From a gamma proteobacterium NOR5-3 (GTDB lineage Bacteria; Pseudomonadota; Gammaproteobacteria; Pseudomonadales; Halieaceae), in contig DS999408.1 in NCBI GenBank assembly GCA_000158155.1, positions 279,859 through 343,858 of the forward strand: a DNA stretch of 64,000 nt, written 5' to 3'. Shown piece after piece: positions 8,060 through 18,319 of the stretch. A program made the position numbers and the translations under genes. Numbering within the stretch: position 1 is the first letter of the stretch; each line of letters starts with the position of its first letter. The notes beneath the pieces were generated by a model. It was not told the origin of the DNA. It was given only the letters and a program-made list of their open reading frames with translations, and searched no databases.

Positions 8060-9247
8060 CTAATCGACGAGTTCCAGGTCCATCCACACCAGACGGTGAT
8101 CAGAGGAGGAGCTGCGCTTTTTGACCAGACGCCACAGCGGGTCGTCCGGGGTTGGCCAAAAAACGCCGGCATCGATGACACGCCATCCGGATTTGCTGGG
8201 GATTACGTAGTCAGCGCGCATGCCCCAGCTGGCCGTATGCGCGGGACCAAAACTGCTGTCGGCGCGATTGGCACGGCCGCCGTCACTGGTAGGCAGCAGG
8301 CCCCGTCGAACTTTCTCGTGCCCCAGTAGTGCCGTGATACCTTCCCGCCGGGCATCGCCTTCTTCCATGGAGGCGTTGAGGTCGCCTACGACAACAAAGC
8401 GGTCACCGCGTAGCCCCCCTGACTGACCCTTGTCATCGTAGATGTAGGCGGCTTGTTCTCCGCCGGCAATGTAGTCGACCCAAAAACGAATTTCATCGTG
8501 ATTGCGACGCCCGTTGCGGTCTTCCGGTCCGTCGAAGACCGGCGGCGTCGGATGACTGGCTAAAACATGCAAAGACTCGCCATTAATGCGCACGGGAATG
8601 TCCCAGTGGGACTTCGACGACAGCCGCAACTGCTCCTGCACCGCTTCGGGATACCAAAGCTCACCATCGGCTCCGCGCATATCGGCCATGAGATTATCGG
8701 GCATGTCCTTCCATTTAAAGAGTTGGAAGCTGCGAATAGCCTCGAAGTCGATGGGATAGCGACTCAGGATGAGCATGCCGTATTGACCGGGGTAGAGACC
8801 GAAGCCAAACGCATCATTCCCGGTGCCCGAGGCCTTTCCATCCCGATCCAGATCCATGCCCGAATCGACGCCCGTGTTGACCGGGCCCTGATAGAAATAC
8901 GGGTAATCGATGGCCGCTGTTCCCGCGCGGGCCTGTTGAAGATAGCGTTCCAGGAAGGGCGTTACACCGCGAGCCGGGTCTGCGTGATAATCAAATTCAT
9001 TGAGAAGCACGATGTCCGGCCGCACGCGCTGGATGATTTCTGCAATATTGCTGATCTGGGGATGATCGCTGTTGCTCAGTGCGGCCGGCAGTTCGTGACC
9101 GCTGGGCGTGACACCCTTGCCGACGTAATTACCGCCCTCCATGCTGACATTGAAAGTGGCGACGCGAATCACGCGCCCCTCGCTTTGCGCACCCACAGGC
9201 ATTAGCAGTGCAACAACAAGCAGAAAGGTACTACGCAGGCGGGGCAT
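8060..9247 (-). CDS. Secreted endonuclease/exonuclease/phosphatase (EEP) family protein
   Basis: The 395-residue precursor begins with a signal peptide (MPRLRSTFLLVVALLMPVGA, cleaved near QSEG). The EEP fold follows: VATFNVSMEGGN at the first metal site, DIVLLNEFDYH with the metal-binding Glu, VVVGDLNASMEEGD (catalytic Asp/Asn) and the final SSSDHRLVWMDLEL (SDH motif). Family members cut nucleic acids or remove phosphates from lipids and sugars. An exported member could scavenge phosphorus from extracellular DNA or phospholipid (inference). It is convergent with the flavin oxidoreductase gene, with ten bases between the two stop codons. Confidence 0.85.
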   Translation of the reverse strand: MPRLRSTFLLVVALLMPVGAQSEGRVIRVATFNVSMEGGNYVGKGVTPSGHELPAALSNSDHPQISNIAEIIQRVRPDIVLLNEFDYHADPARGVTPFLERYLQQARAGTAAIDYPYFYQGPVNTGVDSGMDLDRDGKASGTGNDAFGFGLYPGQYGMLILSRYPIDFEAIRSFQLFKWKDMPDNLMADMRGADGELWYPEAVQEQLRLSSKSHWDIPVRINGESLHVLASHPTPPVFDGPEDRNGRRNHDEIRFWVDYIAGGEQAAYIYDDKGQSGGLRGDRFVVVGDLNASMEEGDARREGITALLGHEKVRRGLLPTSDGGRANRADSSFGPAHTASWGMRADYVIPSKSGWRVIDAGVFWPTPDDPLWRLVKKRSSSSDHRLVWMDLELVD

Positions 9248-9416
9248 GTAAACTCCATCATGGATTCCCGGGTTATTCCCTAAAAAAGATCGGCGCTACG
9301 TTAGCACGGGCCAGAAACCCTCAGCCATGGTTTTCTCGGCGTTGGCCCCGGTGTTGACGTAGAATAACGGCCAAATTTGTTTCAATTGGCTAACTGTTTA
9401 GCGGAGTCGAACGTCC

Positions 9417-10550
9417 ATGAGCATTGATGTTGATGCAGCCAGAAAATTCTTGTCCCGTGATTTCATGGATTTTTGCATTCGGCTGGGCTTGATCGTAGCG
9501 GTTGTTATCGCCTGTGAGCGTATTTTTGCCCCATTTCTGCCGATCATGCTCTGGGGCGTTATTTTGGCGGTCTCTCTTTACCCGCTGTTTTTATCACTGT
9601 GCCGACGCACGAGGCTTAGTCCCGGTAGCAACGCAGCGTTAATTGTGGTGTTGGGTATATTGCTCCTGGGTGTGCCAACCGTGATGCTCGGGAGTTCTTT
9701 TGCCACCCATATTTTTGATGTTATCGGCAATTTTGATGCCAGTACGTACACGGTGCGAGCTCCGAACGACGCAGTAAAAGATTGGCCGATTGTGGGCGAA
9801 AGGGTTTTTGCCGCGTGGTCTTCTGCTTACACCGATTTGCCAGGGTTTATTGAGAGTCTGCAGCCGCAGCTAGGCAACTTTAGTAAGAGCGCAGCAAAGG
9901 CAGCAGCCAGCACTGCGGGGACTTTGCTGTTTTTCTTTGGTGCGCTGATTATCGCCGGGGTCATGATGGCCTATGGAGAGTCCGGCACTGCTGCCGTGGG
10001 TCGTATTTTTGCGCGGATGGTAGGTGGGCAGAAAGGTCCGGCGCTGCACACAATCACTACGCTTACCGTGCGATCAGTGGCCACCGGCGTAGTGGGTGTC
10101 GCTTTTATTCAGGCCTTGTTATTCGGTGTTGGATTCATGTTAGCGGGTACTCCGGCTGCGGGCTTGCTGGCTCTGGTCACGCTGATCATGGGCATTGTTC
10201 AGCTTCCGGCGCTCTTGGTCTCACTGCCGGTGATTGCCTATGTCTGGGGTATGGGTGACGGCGGCACCGTGGTGAACGTTGCATTGACGATCTACTTTAT
10301 CATTGCCGGATTTTCCGACAACGTGCTCAAGCCCATGCTACTGGGCCGCGGTGTAAGCGTGCCCATGCCCGTAGTGCTTCTGGGTGCTTTGGGCGGAATG
10401 ATGGGCGCTGGAATTGTCGGGCTCTTCGTTGGCGCGGTGATACTGAGCGTGGGCTACGAGCTGTTTATGGGCTGGGTGGACGAGGAATCGCTAACGGTTG
10501 CCGCGGCAGAAGCAGAGGCCACGGGTGTATCCGACGCTGCTGCGGACTGA
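9417..10550 (+). CDS. AI-2E family transporter (TqsA/PerM-like permease)
   Basis: This 377-residue polytopic protein has about eight hydrophobic segments, at roughly 20-60, 70-95, 160-190 and a cluster over 215-350. That is the layout of the AI-2E/PerM family (PF01594). Typical family pieces are PFLPIMLWGVILAVSLYPLF early on, PALLVSLPVIAYVWG, and a late SDNVLKPMLLGRG. Family members export small molecules (autoinducer-2 in E. coli TqsA) or ions, but most are uncharacterised. It ends just before an efflux operon on the same strand (3 bases to the next start) and is probably co-transcribed with it. Confidence 0.85.
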   Translation: MSIDVDAARKFLSRDFMDFCIRLGLIVAVVIACERIFAPFLPIMLWGVILAVSLYPLFLSLCRRTRLSPGSNAALIVVLGILLLGVPTVMLGSSFATHIFDVIGNFDASTYTVRAPNDAVKDWPIVGERVFAAWSSAYTDLPGFIESLQPQLGNFSKSAAKAAASTAGTLLFFFGALIIAGVMMAYGESGTAAVGRIFARMVGGQKGPALHTITTLTVRSVATGVVGVAFIQALLFGVGFMLAGTPAAGLLALVTLIMGIVQLPALLVSLPVIAYVWGMGDGGTVVNVALTIYFIIAGFSDNVLKPMLLGRGVSVPMPVVLLGALGGMMGAGIVGLFVGAVILSVGYELFMGWVDEESLTVAAAEAEATGVSDAAAD

Positions 10551-10553
10551 GTC

Positions 10554-12112
10554 GTGGTTTTGACGATCTCTTCGATCTTGCGCACTACGGTCATCGCGCT
10601 GGCCGGCGCAGCGCTCGTTGGCTGCACCACGCTGGGGCCTGACTATCAGGAGCCCGAGCCCAGCTGGCTTGCACAATGGCAGCCGGATCTTTATGGACAG
10701 CTGGACAAAACCAACGCCGATTCCGGAGCAGAGCTGGCCCATTGGTGGTTGCGCTTTGATGATCCCGCTCTCAACTCCCTGATCCAGCAGGTCCTTGGGC
10801 AAAACCTTGGTTTACAGGTGGCTGGATTGAGCATTCTTGAGGCGCGGGCCCGCCTTGGTGGTGCCCAGGCTCTGCGTTTTCCTCAGTCTCAGCAGTTGGG
10901 AGCATCCGCGGCCTATATTCGGCAGCGTCGCAGCGACGGTCTACTGCCGGCCAGCGAGGACAATTTTGGTAGCTACGATGTGGGCCTGTCTGCCGGTTGG
11001 GAGCTGGATTTCTGGGGACGCTTTGCCCGGGGCATAGAGTCCGCTGATGCCGCCTTCCTGGCATCCGTCGCCAATCAACGCGACCTGCAGGTATTGTTGG
11101 TGGCCCAGACTGCGAATATTTATTACTCCTATCGAACGGTGCAGCTGCGAATTGCCATCGCTGAAAAAAATGCGGCCATACAAAAACGCAGCTTTGATAT
11201 CACCCGGCAACTGTTTGATAGTGGCCAACAATCGGAGCTCGATCTACAGCAGGCTCGCACTCAGTATCTTGCAACGCTTGCAACCATTCCGGATTTAGAG
11301 CGCAGCCGCGTTCAGCTTCGCAATGCTCTTGCGGTGTTGCTTGCAAGACCTCCCGGGCCCCTGCGGGAGCTCGGGGGCGAGGTCGAAGCATTGCCAACTA
11401 TGGAGCCCCTGGCGCTTAGAGGTATACCTGCGCAGTTGGTACTTCGCAGGCCCGATGTGCGCGCCAGTGCCTGGCAGGCGGGGGCTCAATCGGCGCAGAT
11501 TGGCGTGGCTAAAGCCGAGCTGTACCCCGCGTTGTCCCTGTTCGGAAGCTTTGGTTGGAATGGAGACAGCCTCGGCGTCACCCGAGATGGAGTGACTTTT
11601 GCGGCGGGTCCGGCGATCAGTTGGAATATATTTGACTACGGGCGTATTCGGTCCAATGTTCGCGTACAGGACGCGCGTCTGCAGCAGGCACTGACTGCTT
11701 TCGACGCCACGGTGTTACAGGCGGCTCGAGAAATTGACGACGCTGCTGTTGCCGTGGTCAAAACGGCGGAGGCCGGTGATGTCCTCAGTGAGTCCCGCAC
11801 CGCTGCCGAACGTGCACTGGAGCTGGCGAACCGTCGCTATCGGGAGGGTTACGCTGATTTTCAGCGCGTACTGGATGCCCAGCGATCCTTGTTTGCTCAG
11901 GCAGAAAAAGAATTGGTAAATGCGGGAGCGCATATCCAAGCGGTGATCACGCTCTATCAGGCCTTGGGTGGCGGTTGGCAGCCTCAGTCTCTGGAAGAAA
12001 TGATTCCCCCGGATGTGCGCGAAACCATGCGTCGTCGGGTCAATTGGGGTGAGCAATTGGAGACGGTGCTTCCGGCGGTGCTGGATGACGCCCAATCAGG
12101 AGGAAGTTCGCA

Positions 12113-12116
<4 letters not shown>
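10554..12116 (+). CDS. Outer-membrane efflux lipoprotein, NodT/OprM family
   Basis: This 520-residue TolC-like channel lipoprotein starts with a lipoprotein signal ending ALVGC (Cys about residue 24), followed by TTLGPDYQEPE, a typical NodT N-terminus. Two OEP repeats follow. The conserved VGLSAGWELDFWGRFARGIE lies near residue 150 and the VLRRPDVRAS motif near 300. It would join the HlyD-type adaptor and DUF2955 inner-membrane protein encoded next to form a tripartite exporter. The start is GTG 10554, close behind the AI-2E gene, and it overlaps the adaptor gene by four bases (ATGA). Confidence 0.9.
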
Positions 12117-13270
<1,154 letters not shown>

Positions 13271-13317
13271 CGGGCATTGGTAGCCAGGGTGAAGTCATCC
13301 ACAGGAACACTTTCAGC

Positions 13318-14349
13318 GTGACACTTGGAGAGAGTCGCGCGCTGCGCTTTGCCTTTGCCACGGCGCTGGCTTTGGGGCTGGCCTACGCTTTGGGATTTCC
13401 CCTGCCATTTTTAGCACCACTGTTCGTGGTGTTTTTGAGCGCTATGCCCGGCCCACCCATGGGTCCGAAAGGACTCGTGGGCCTGTTACTGGTCATGAGC
13501 GTTTCGCTCACCGTGGGTGTGCTGCTCATCCCGTTGATTCGCTATTACCCGATAAGCGCTGTACTGATTGTCGCGGTAGGTCTGTATTTTTCCATGTATT
13601 TAACGCTGATCCGCGGAAAGCGCCTGCTCGGCACATTTCTGACCATTGGTTTTACCCTGATTTCTGTTGCGGGCAGCGTCGACTACCTTCTTGCGACGAC
13701 GGTGATCAAGTCACTGGCCCTGGGGATTTCTGCGGCGGTGCTCTGCCAATGGCTGGTGTACCCCTTTTTTCCTGAACATACCGTAGGCGCCGCAGCCGAG
13801 GCTCCTGACGGTCAGGCGCTGTCAAACTGGCTCGCGGTTCGAGCAATGCTCATCGTTATGCCGGCTTATCTTCTGGCGCTCACCAATCCTTCGCAGTACC
13901 TCATGACGATTATGAAGTCCGTATCTCTTGGGCAGCAGGCTTCAGCTATGGATGCCCGTCATGCAGGCAGAGAGCTGATCGGGTCTACCTTTGCCGGCGG
14001 CATCATGGCTGTCCTGTTTTGGACGCTCCTGACCATCGCGCCGACTTTATGGATGTTCTCTTTGTGGATGTTCGTATTTGCGCTGTACACGGCTGCAAAG
14101 TTGTACGGCTTTCTCAAAACCCGGGTGGCCCCTTCATTCTGGATTAATGCGTTGGTGACTATGTTGATTCTGCTGGGGCCCGCTGTTGAGGATAGCGCGA
14201 ACGGCAAAGACGCTCTGGCGGCTTTTGTTCAGCGCTTTGCGACGTTTATCGCTGTGACTCTTTACGCCTGGGGAGCCTTGGCTTTTTTGGAAAACTGGCG
14301 GAGCCGTCGTGTCGCCCGGGCTGAGGCCGTTTTAACCGCACGGCACTAG
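13318..14349 (+). CDS. DUF2955 inner-membrane protein of the efflux operon
   Basis: This is a 343-residue membrane protein. There are about five hydrophobic segments in the first 150 residues (LRFAFATALALGLAYALGFP, LFVVFLSAMPGPPMGPKG, VGLLLVMSVSLTVGVLLIPL) and more at 185-320. The Gly/Pro-rich PGPPMGPKG loop and overall plan match DUF2955, a relative of the FUSC/aromatic acid exporter group usually paired with HlyD proteins. It probably supplies the inner-membrane part of the exporter for aromatic acids or toxic organic anions (inference). The start is GTG 13318, preceded by AGGAA. Confidence 0.82.
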   Translation: MTLGESRALRFAFATALALGLAYALGFPLPFLAPLFVVFLSAMPGPPMGPKGLVGLLLVMSVSLTVGVLLIPLIRYYPISAVLIVAVGLYFSMYLTLIRGKRLLGTFLTIGFTLISVAGSVDYLLATTVIKSLALGISAAVLCQWLVYPFFPEHTVGAAAEAPDGQALSNWLAVRAMLIVMPAYLLALTNPSQYLMTIMKSVSLGQQASAMDARHAGRELIGSTFAGGIMAVLFWTLLTIAPTLWMFSLWMFVFALYTAAKLYGFLKTRVAPSFWINALVTMLILLGPAVEDSANGKDALAAFVQRFATFIAVTLYAWGALAFLENWRSRRVARAEAVLTARH

Positions 14350-14364
14350 CGATAGCGGGAATAC

Positions 14365-14904
14365 TCAGGGCGACACGTCGCGGTAGAGCGCGAGTCGGCA
14401 GATGGCGACACGTGCCGCCCCGGGATCACCGATAGCGATTAAGCCAATACGGCGGAGCCGATGGCTGTTCAGTGGGGACTCGATTCGGTGTGCCTGAAAT
14501 CCTGAAAACGGCAGGTAATGGGTTTTCCAGTCCCGCGTGCTATCAACCTGGCTGCGATAGCTCTGCCAGGGGCGCTGGGTATCGGTAGTGCGCAAGTTGA
14601 TGGCATAGCGCCCATCGTCGCCGCACAGGCACACGGCGACACCGCTCGCGCGGCCCGCGTCCATAGCGGCTCCCGCAGTATTGAGATCCAGGGCGATCTG
14701 AATAAAGCCGCCATTGTTATCAAGGCTCACGGTGCCGCAAAGTTCCAGCGCCAGGCGACCACCTACGGGGCCATGGTGTGCAGTGCCGTCAGAAACACCG
14801 CCCATAACTCTATCGCTGATGTACTGCCAACGAGCGCCGTTGCTGGCCTGCTCGGCATCCGCAAAATCATCAATAAGAAAAACTTCTTCTATATGGGCTG
14901 TCAC
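14365..14904 (-). CDS. CIA30 family protein
   Basis: The 179 residues match the complex I intermediate-associated protein 30 domain (PF08547), a beta-sandwich with a carbohydrate-binding-like fold. The diagnostic opening WQYISDRVMGGVSDG is at about residues 26-40. It is followed by GRLALELCGTVSLDNNGGFIQI and a closing segment GLIAIGDPGAARVAICRLALY. Bacterial members are cytosolic and uncharacterised; a role in respiratory complex assembly is known only for the mitochondrial protein. It is convergent with the efflux operon. Confidence 0.85.
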   Translation of the reverse strand: MTAHIEEVFLIDDFADAEQASNGARWQYISDRVMGGVSDGTAHHGPVGGRLALELCGTVSLDNNGGFIQIALDLNTAGAAMDAGRASGVAVCLCGDDGRYAINLRTTDTQRPWQSYRSQVDSTRDWKTHYLPFSGFQAHRIESPLNSHRLRRIGLIAIGDPGAARVAICRLALYRDVSP

Positions 14905-15045
14905 AGCGGGTTTGCTCTTTCCTATTGTCTCTTGCCTGTGCAGTGTATACGCTCGCTGCTTCGTTGCGGCTCAGCTGTTTTGTCAGGAGCCTGTGATCAC
15001 CGCTTAGCTATTAATAAAAACCCACCAAGCTAAAGGACTCGCCTT

Positions 15046-15441
15046 ATGAATCAGCCTCTTGCTATGCCTGCCAAGCTCGCTCTTGGGATCAGTACGCTAT
15101 TTGGCCTTCTGTATTTAAGTTTTGGTTTAGTGTGGCTGGCGGCGCCGGAAACAATCGCTGCTGCGCTGGGCGCATCGTTACTCCAGGGGACCGGGTTGGC
15201 TACGCAGCTTGGCGACAGCGCCTCTTTTTTTTTGTGCGCCGGCACATTCATGCTTTACGGTGTTGTCCGACGTCATGCCGACTACCTTATGGCAGGCGCC
15301 GTGCTCATCGGCCTGGTTGCGCCTGCCAGGCTGGTAGCGTGGCAGTTTCACGGTGCCGCTTTGACTATGGAGCCTATCGTGGTGGAAATACTGACCTTTC
15401 TGGTGGTGTTCTGGGCAGCTCGCTGCGTGCGTAACGCATAG
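15046..15441 (+). CDS. Four-helix membrane protein, DUF4345-like
   Basis: This 131-residue protein has four hydrophobic helices: LALGISTLFGLLYLSFGLVW, GDSASFFLCAGTFMLYGVV, YLMAGAVLIGLVAPARLVAW and IVVEILTFLVVFWAARC. The layout and the Pro-Glu after the first helix (WLAAPETIAAALG) resemble DUF4345/DoxX-like small membrane proteins. No enzymatic motif is visible. An AAAGG-type ribosome-binding site precedes ATG 15046. It stands just upstream of acpH on the same strand and may be co-transcribed. Confidence 0.7.
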   Translation: MNQPLAMPAKLALGISTLFGLLYLSFGLVWLAAPETIAAALGASLLQGTGLATQLGDSASFFLCAGTFMLYGVVRRHADYLMAGAVLIGLVAPARLVAWQFHGAALTMEPIVVEILTFLVVFWAARCVRNA

Positions 15442-15485
15442 GCCTCTAATAAGGTTTAATGATTTAGCCTGGCAGCATTGGCTTT

Positions 15486-16058
15486 GTGAACTATCTGGCA
15501 CATGCGCTGCTGGCTGAGCCCTATGCGCATAGTCTCATTGGCAACATCGCCGGCGATCTCGTGAAAGGCCCCCTGGCTAAGCACGACCTGCATCCGCGTG
15601 TTGCCGATGGCGTGCGTCGCCACCGCCGGGTTGATTCCTTAACAGACAGTCACAACAGCTATCTTGCGCTGAAGGGCCGGTTTCCCCAGGGGCAGCGACG
15701 CTATGCAGGCCTTGTTCTTGATGTGCTGTTTGATCATTATCTCGTGCGCCACTGGCAACGTTACAGCCACTGGAGCCGCGACGCTTTTCTGGACGGTACC
15801 TATCGCATCCTGAACGATAATCCACTGTTACTCCCCGCGCCGCTTGCAGCCGTATCTTCTCGTTGGGTGGATGCGGATTGGCTTCGCGTCTACGACACCC
15901 GGGAGGGTGTTGCCGCGGTACTGGCGCGTCTCTCACAGCGACTTTCCCGCCCTGTGGATCTTGTCGCGCTGCTGCAAATGACCGATGAGAGCGATGCCGA
16001 ATTTGAGCGTGGGTTTCTCGAGGTATTTACCGATGTACAACGCGCTATCAGTTGCTAG
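15486..16058 (+). CDS. acpH: Acyl carrier protein phosphodiesterase
   Basis: This 190-residue HD-like hydrolase removes the 4'-phosphopantetheine arm from holo-ACP. It is recognised by its characteristic N-terminus MNYLAHALLAEPYAHSLIGN and GDLVKGPL, then VRRHRRVDSLTDSH (metal-binding His/Asp cluster, about residues 40-56) and VLDVLFDHYLVRHWQRY. Its length agrees with E. coli AcpH (193). The start is GTG 15486, because the conserved MNYLAH begins exactly there. The stop at 16058 lies 20 bases before the next gene. Confidence 0.88.
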   Translation: MNYLAHALLAEPYAHSLIGNIAGDLVKGPLAKHDLHPRVADGVRRHRRVDSLTDSHNSYLALKGRFPQGQRRYAGLVLDVLFDHYLVRHWQRYSHWSRDAFLDGTYRILNDNPLLLPAPLAAVSSRWVDADWLRVYDTREGVAAVLARLSQRLSRPVDLVALLQMTDESDAEFERGFLEVFTDVQRAISC

Positions 16059-16078
16059 TTGCCTATAAGGATTGCCCT

Positions 16079-16333
16079 ATGACCCTCACGGCCGAACTCA
16101 GCCTTTATCCCCTGGACGAGGACTACATTCCCGTCATCCAGTCACTCATTGATGATCTGAACACACGTGATGGGATTCGGGTTGTGACCAATGCCATGAG
16201 TACGCAGATACAGGGCGAGCATCAGGCTGTCATGAGTGCTGTAGGCGATACCCTGTTGGCCAGTGCCGCGCTTTATGGTCCGCGGCAGGTGTTGGTTTGC
16301 AAGTTTATTCCCATGGCTTTGGATATCAGCTGA
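16079..16333 (+). CDS. YkoF-like / thiamine-binding-fold small protein
   Basis: This 84-residue protein (MTLTAELSLYPLDEDYIPVI) has the alpha/beta ferredoxin-like pattern of the YkoF and DUF77 families, which bind thiamine-related pyrimidines. The core is AELSLYPL, IQSLIDDLNTRDGIRVVTNAMSTQI and VLVCKFIP. A ribosome-binding site AAGGA lies 5-9 bases before ATG 16079. No thiamine genes are adjacent, so the ligand is unknown. Confidence 0.65.
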   Translation: MTLTAELSLYPLDEDYIPVIQSLIDDLNTRDGIRVVTNAMSTQIQGEHQAVMSAVGDTLLASAALYGPRQVLVCKFIPMALDIS

Positions 16334-16354
16334 GCCCGCGTTTTTGTGCTCTGG

Positions 16355-17239
16355 CTAGCGGATCAACGTGAGCATCCACTCCAGCGTCACGCTCAGAAGG
16401 CGATCGTGACTTTCAGCTTTGGATCGAGGGTCCGGAGGTGCCAGCACATTAAAAATGTGATCAGCGCCAGCGAGCAGCACCAATTGGCTTAGCGGGTGCT
16501 GTGACTGGCCGACCAACGCTACGCTTTGCTCAAAGGGCACTGTCGTGTCCGCTGTCCCCGCTACGGCAAAAATCGGTCCTTTGAACCCTCGCATCTCACT
16601 GAGTGTTTGCTGAGCCTGGATTTCTTGAAACCATTGGAGGCTGAAGGCCAGGGGCTCGGGTAGCCAGTCAAAACTTACCTGAGCATAACCTGAGCTCTGA
16701 GCCTGTCCGTGGTATCGCTCAAAGAAGTCGCCAAAACTTCCAGCGCCGTCTGTCGCAACCGATGACCAGGTACTTAATCCCAGAAGTCTGGGTTCCTGCA
16801 ATGCAAGCCGTTGAGCGATGAGCCCTCCCTGACTGAACCCTAAAACGATGATCTTCTGCGGGTTGATCAGGGGGTGCAGAGCAAGGGTGTCGAAGCTTGC
16901 CTGGGCGTCCCGGTTTGCTCCGCTGAGACTGTAAACACTATGGTCTACCGGGCTGTCACCGGCGCCTGCAAAGTCAATGCGCAGCGATGCAATGCCCGCA
17001 GCGGACAGAGTTTTTGCAAAGCGCTGATAGAGGTTGCCTACTTCGTTCTTTTGCGAGGCTGTGCCATGCAGTAACAGGACTGCGGCAGCGGGTTTGGGAC
17101 TATCCGACGGGAGCGAGAGTATTCCCGGGATTGAATATTCACCGTTTGAGATGGCCAGGCTTTGCTCTTCGGCGGTAGCCTGCATTGCAGCCAGTGCCAC
17201 TACAACAATAAAAAGCCCGCTTAACCATGCGTGACGCAT
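16355..17239 (-). CDS. Exported alpha/beta hydrolase
   Basis: The 294-residue precursor starts MRHAWLSGLFIVVVALAAMQ, a signal peptide cleaved near ATAEEQ. The alpha/beta-hydrolase core follows: VLLLHGTASQKNEVG (oxyanion strand), SLRIDFAGAGDS, the nucleophile elbow VLGFSQGG, AGTADTTVPFEQS with the acid Asp, and AGADHIF with the catalytic His. It resembles cinnamoyl-ester or dienelactone-type esterases. ATG 17239 is preferred because the signal peptide begins there. The gene is divergent from azlC. Confidence 0.82.
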   Translation of the reverse strand: MRHAWLSGLFIVVVALAAMQATAEEQSLAISNGEYSIPGILSLPSDSPKPAAAVLLLHGTASQKNEVGNLYQRFAKTLSAAGIASLRIDFAGAGDSPVDHSVYSLSGANRDAQASFDTLALHPLINPQKIIVLGFSQGGLIAQRLALQEPRLLGLSTWSSVATDGAGSFGDFFERYHGQAQSSGYAQVSFDWLPEPLAFSLQWFQEIQAQQTLSEMRGFKGPIFAVAGTADTTVPFEQSVALVGQSQHPLSQLVLLAGADHIFNVLAPPDPRSKAESHDRLLSVTLEWMLTLIR

Positions 17240-17308
17240 CACGTATCCCCAAAAAAACAGTGCCCCACTATAGCTCCGGGCGCGGTGCTGACAAGCTCCT
17301 GGCGTACA

Positions 17309-18004
17309 ATGCCGCGCATGAGCGACCGTTACCTTCATGTAAGACGGGGTGTTTTTGAGAGCATCCCGCTGTTCATTCCCGCAATCCCCTTTGCCCTCGT
17401 GTTTGGTGTGGTGGTAGGGGAGTCGGGTATTGCACCGTGGTTGGGCTGGAGTTCCTCGCCACTGATCTTCGGTGGCGCGGCACAGATTACCCTTGTGAGC
17501 TTATTGGGTGAGGGAGCATCTGTGGCGGCGGCGGTTACTGCTGCGTTGATCGTGGGCGCCCGCCACCTGTTGTACTCCGTCAGTATCGCGCCGCGCTTCA
17601 AGGGCCAGCCGCGGTGGTTTCGCTGGCTCGGCCCCTATGTGCTGATTGATCAGGTCTTTGCCCTGGCCATGCTTCGTCAGGATGATAATCCCGCGGCGTT
17701 TCGCGCCTATTTTTTGAGTGCGGGTTTTACTTTTTGGGGCTTGTGGATGATCTGCACTGCCGGCGGGCTGTTTTTGGGGCCGCTGATACCGTCCGGCTGG
17801 AACATCGCTTTCGCAGCGCCCGTATTGTTTACCGCGCTGCTGGTAACGGCTATCGATCGCTGGGAGAAAGTGGTCGTGGCCCTGCTGTCAGGCGCGTGCA
17901 CCGTCATGCTTTCCGGTTTACCTAATCGTTCGGGGCTGCTACTGGGAGCGATCGTCGGCGTGCTGCTGGGATTGCTGCTGGAAAGCAGACGCAAGAGCCT
18001 GTGA
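17309..18004 (+). CDS. azlC: AzlC family branched-chain amino acid exporter, large subunit
   Basis: This membrane protein of about 230 residues has seven or so hydrophobic segments. It carries the AzlC signature GVFESIPLFIPAIPFALVFG at the N-terminus, followed by FGGAAQITLVSLLGEGA and ALIVGARHLLYSVSIAPRF. With AzlD it exports branched-chain amino acids and analogues (known for Bacillus AzlCD and E. coli YgaZH). The start is ATG 17309 or 17318; neither has a good ribosome-binding site. It overlaps azlD by four bases (GTGA). Confidence 0.9.
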   Translation: MPRMSDRYLHVRRGVFESIPLFIPAIPFALVFGVVVGESGIAPWLGWSSSPLIFGGAAQITLVSLLGEGASVAAAVTAALIVGARHLLYSVSIAPRFKGQPRWFRWLGPYVLIDQVFALAMLRQDDNPAAFRAYFLSAGFTFWGLWMICTAGGLFLGPLIPSGWNIAFAAPVLFTALLVTAIDRWEKVVVALLSGACTVMLSGLPNRSGLLLGAIVGVLLGLLLESRRKSL

Positions 18005-18312
18005 GCCAGTTTTTAGCCATTGTCCTTGCGGGCATCGGCACGTACCTAAGCCGCGCGATATTTATTGTTGCCCTGGCCGACCGGCAGTTTCCTGCGCTGG
18101 CTCTGCGCGCCCTGGAGTACGTTGCACCGGCGGTGATGGGTGCGCTCATCGTGTCGATGTTGACCACAGCCGGGGGCGAAGTGCTGATAGGTCTGCCAGA
18201 GTTGGCCGGGCTAGGCTGTGCAGCCATGGTGGCGTGGAAAACGCGCAATCATATCTACACGCTGCTGACCGGTATGACGGTTTTCTGGGTCGTTGCTGCG
18301 ATAGCTGTGTAG
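18001..18312 (+). CDS. azlD: AzlD family exporter small subunit
   Basis: This 103-residue protein has three or four hydrophobic segments and the AzlD pattern GIGTYLSRAIFIVAL, LRALEYVAPAVMGALIVSML and WVVAAIAV at the end. It is the obligate small partner of AzlC. The GTG start overlaps the azlC stop, giving translational coupling. It is convergent with the RNA methyltransferase gene, with eight bases between them. Confidence 0.88.
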   Translation: MSQFLAIVLAGIGTYLSRAIFIVALADRQFPALALRALEYVAPAVMGALIVSMLTTAGGEVLIGLPELAGLGCAAMVAWKTRNHIYTLLTGMTVFWVVAAIAV

Positions 18313-18319
18313 CTTGATC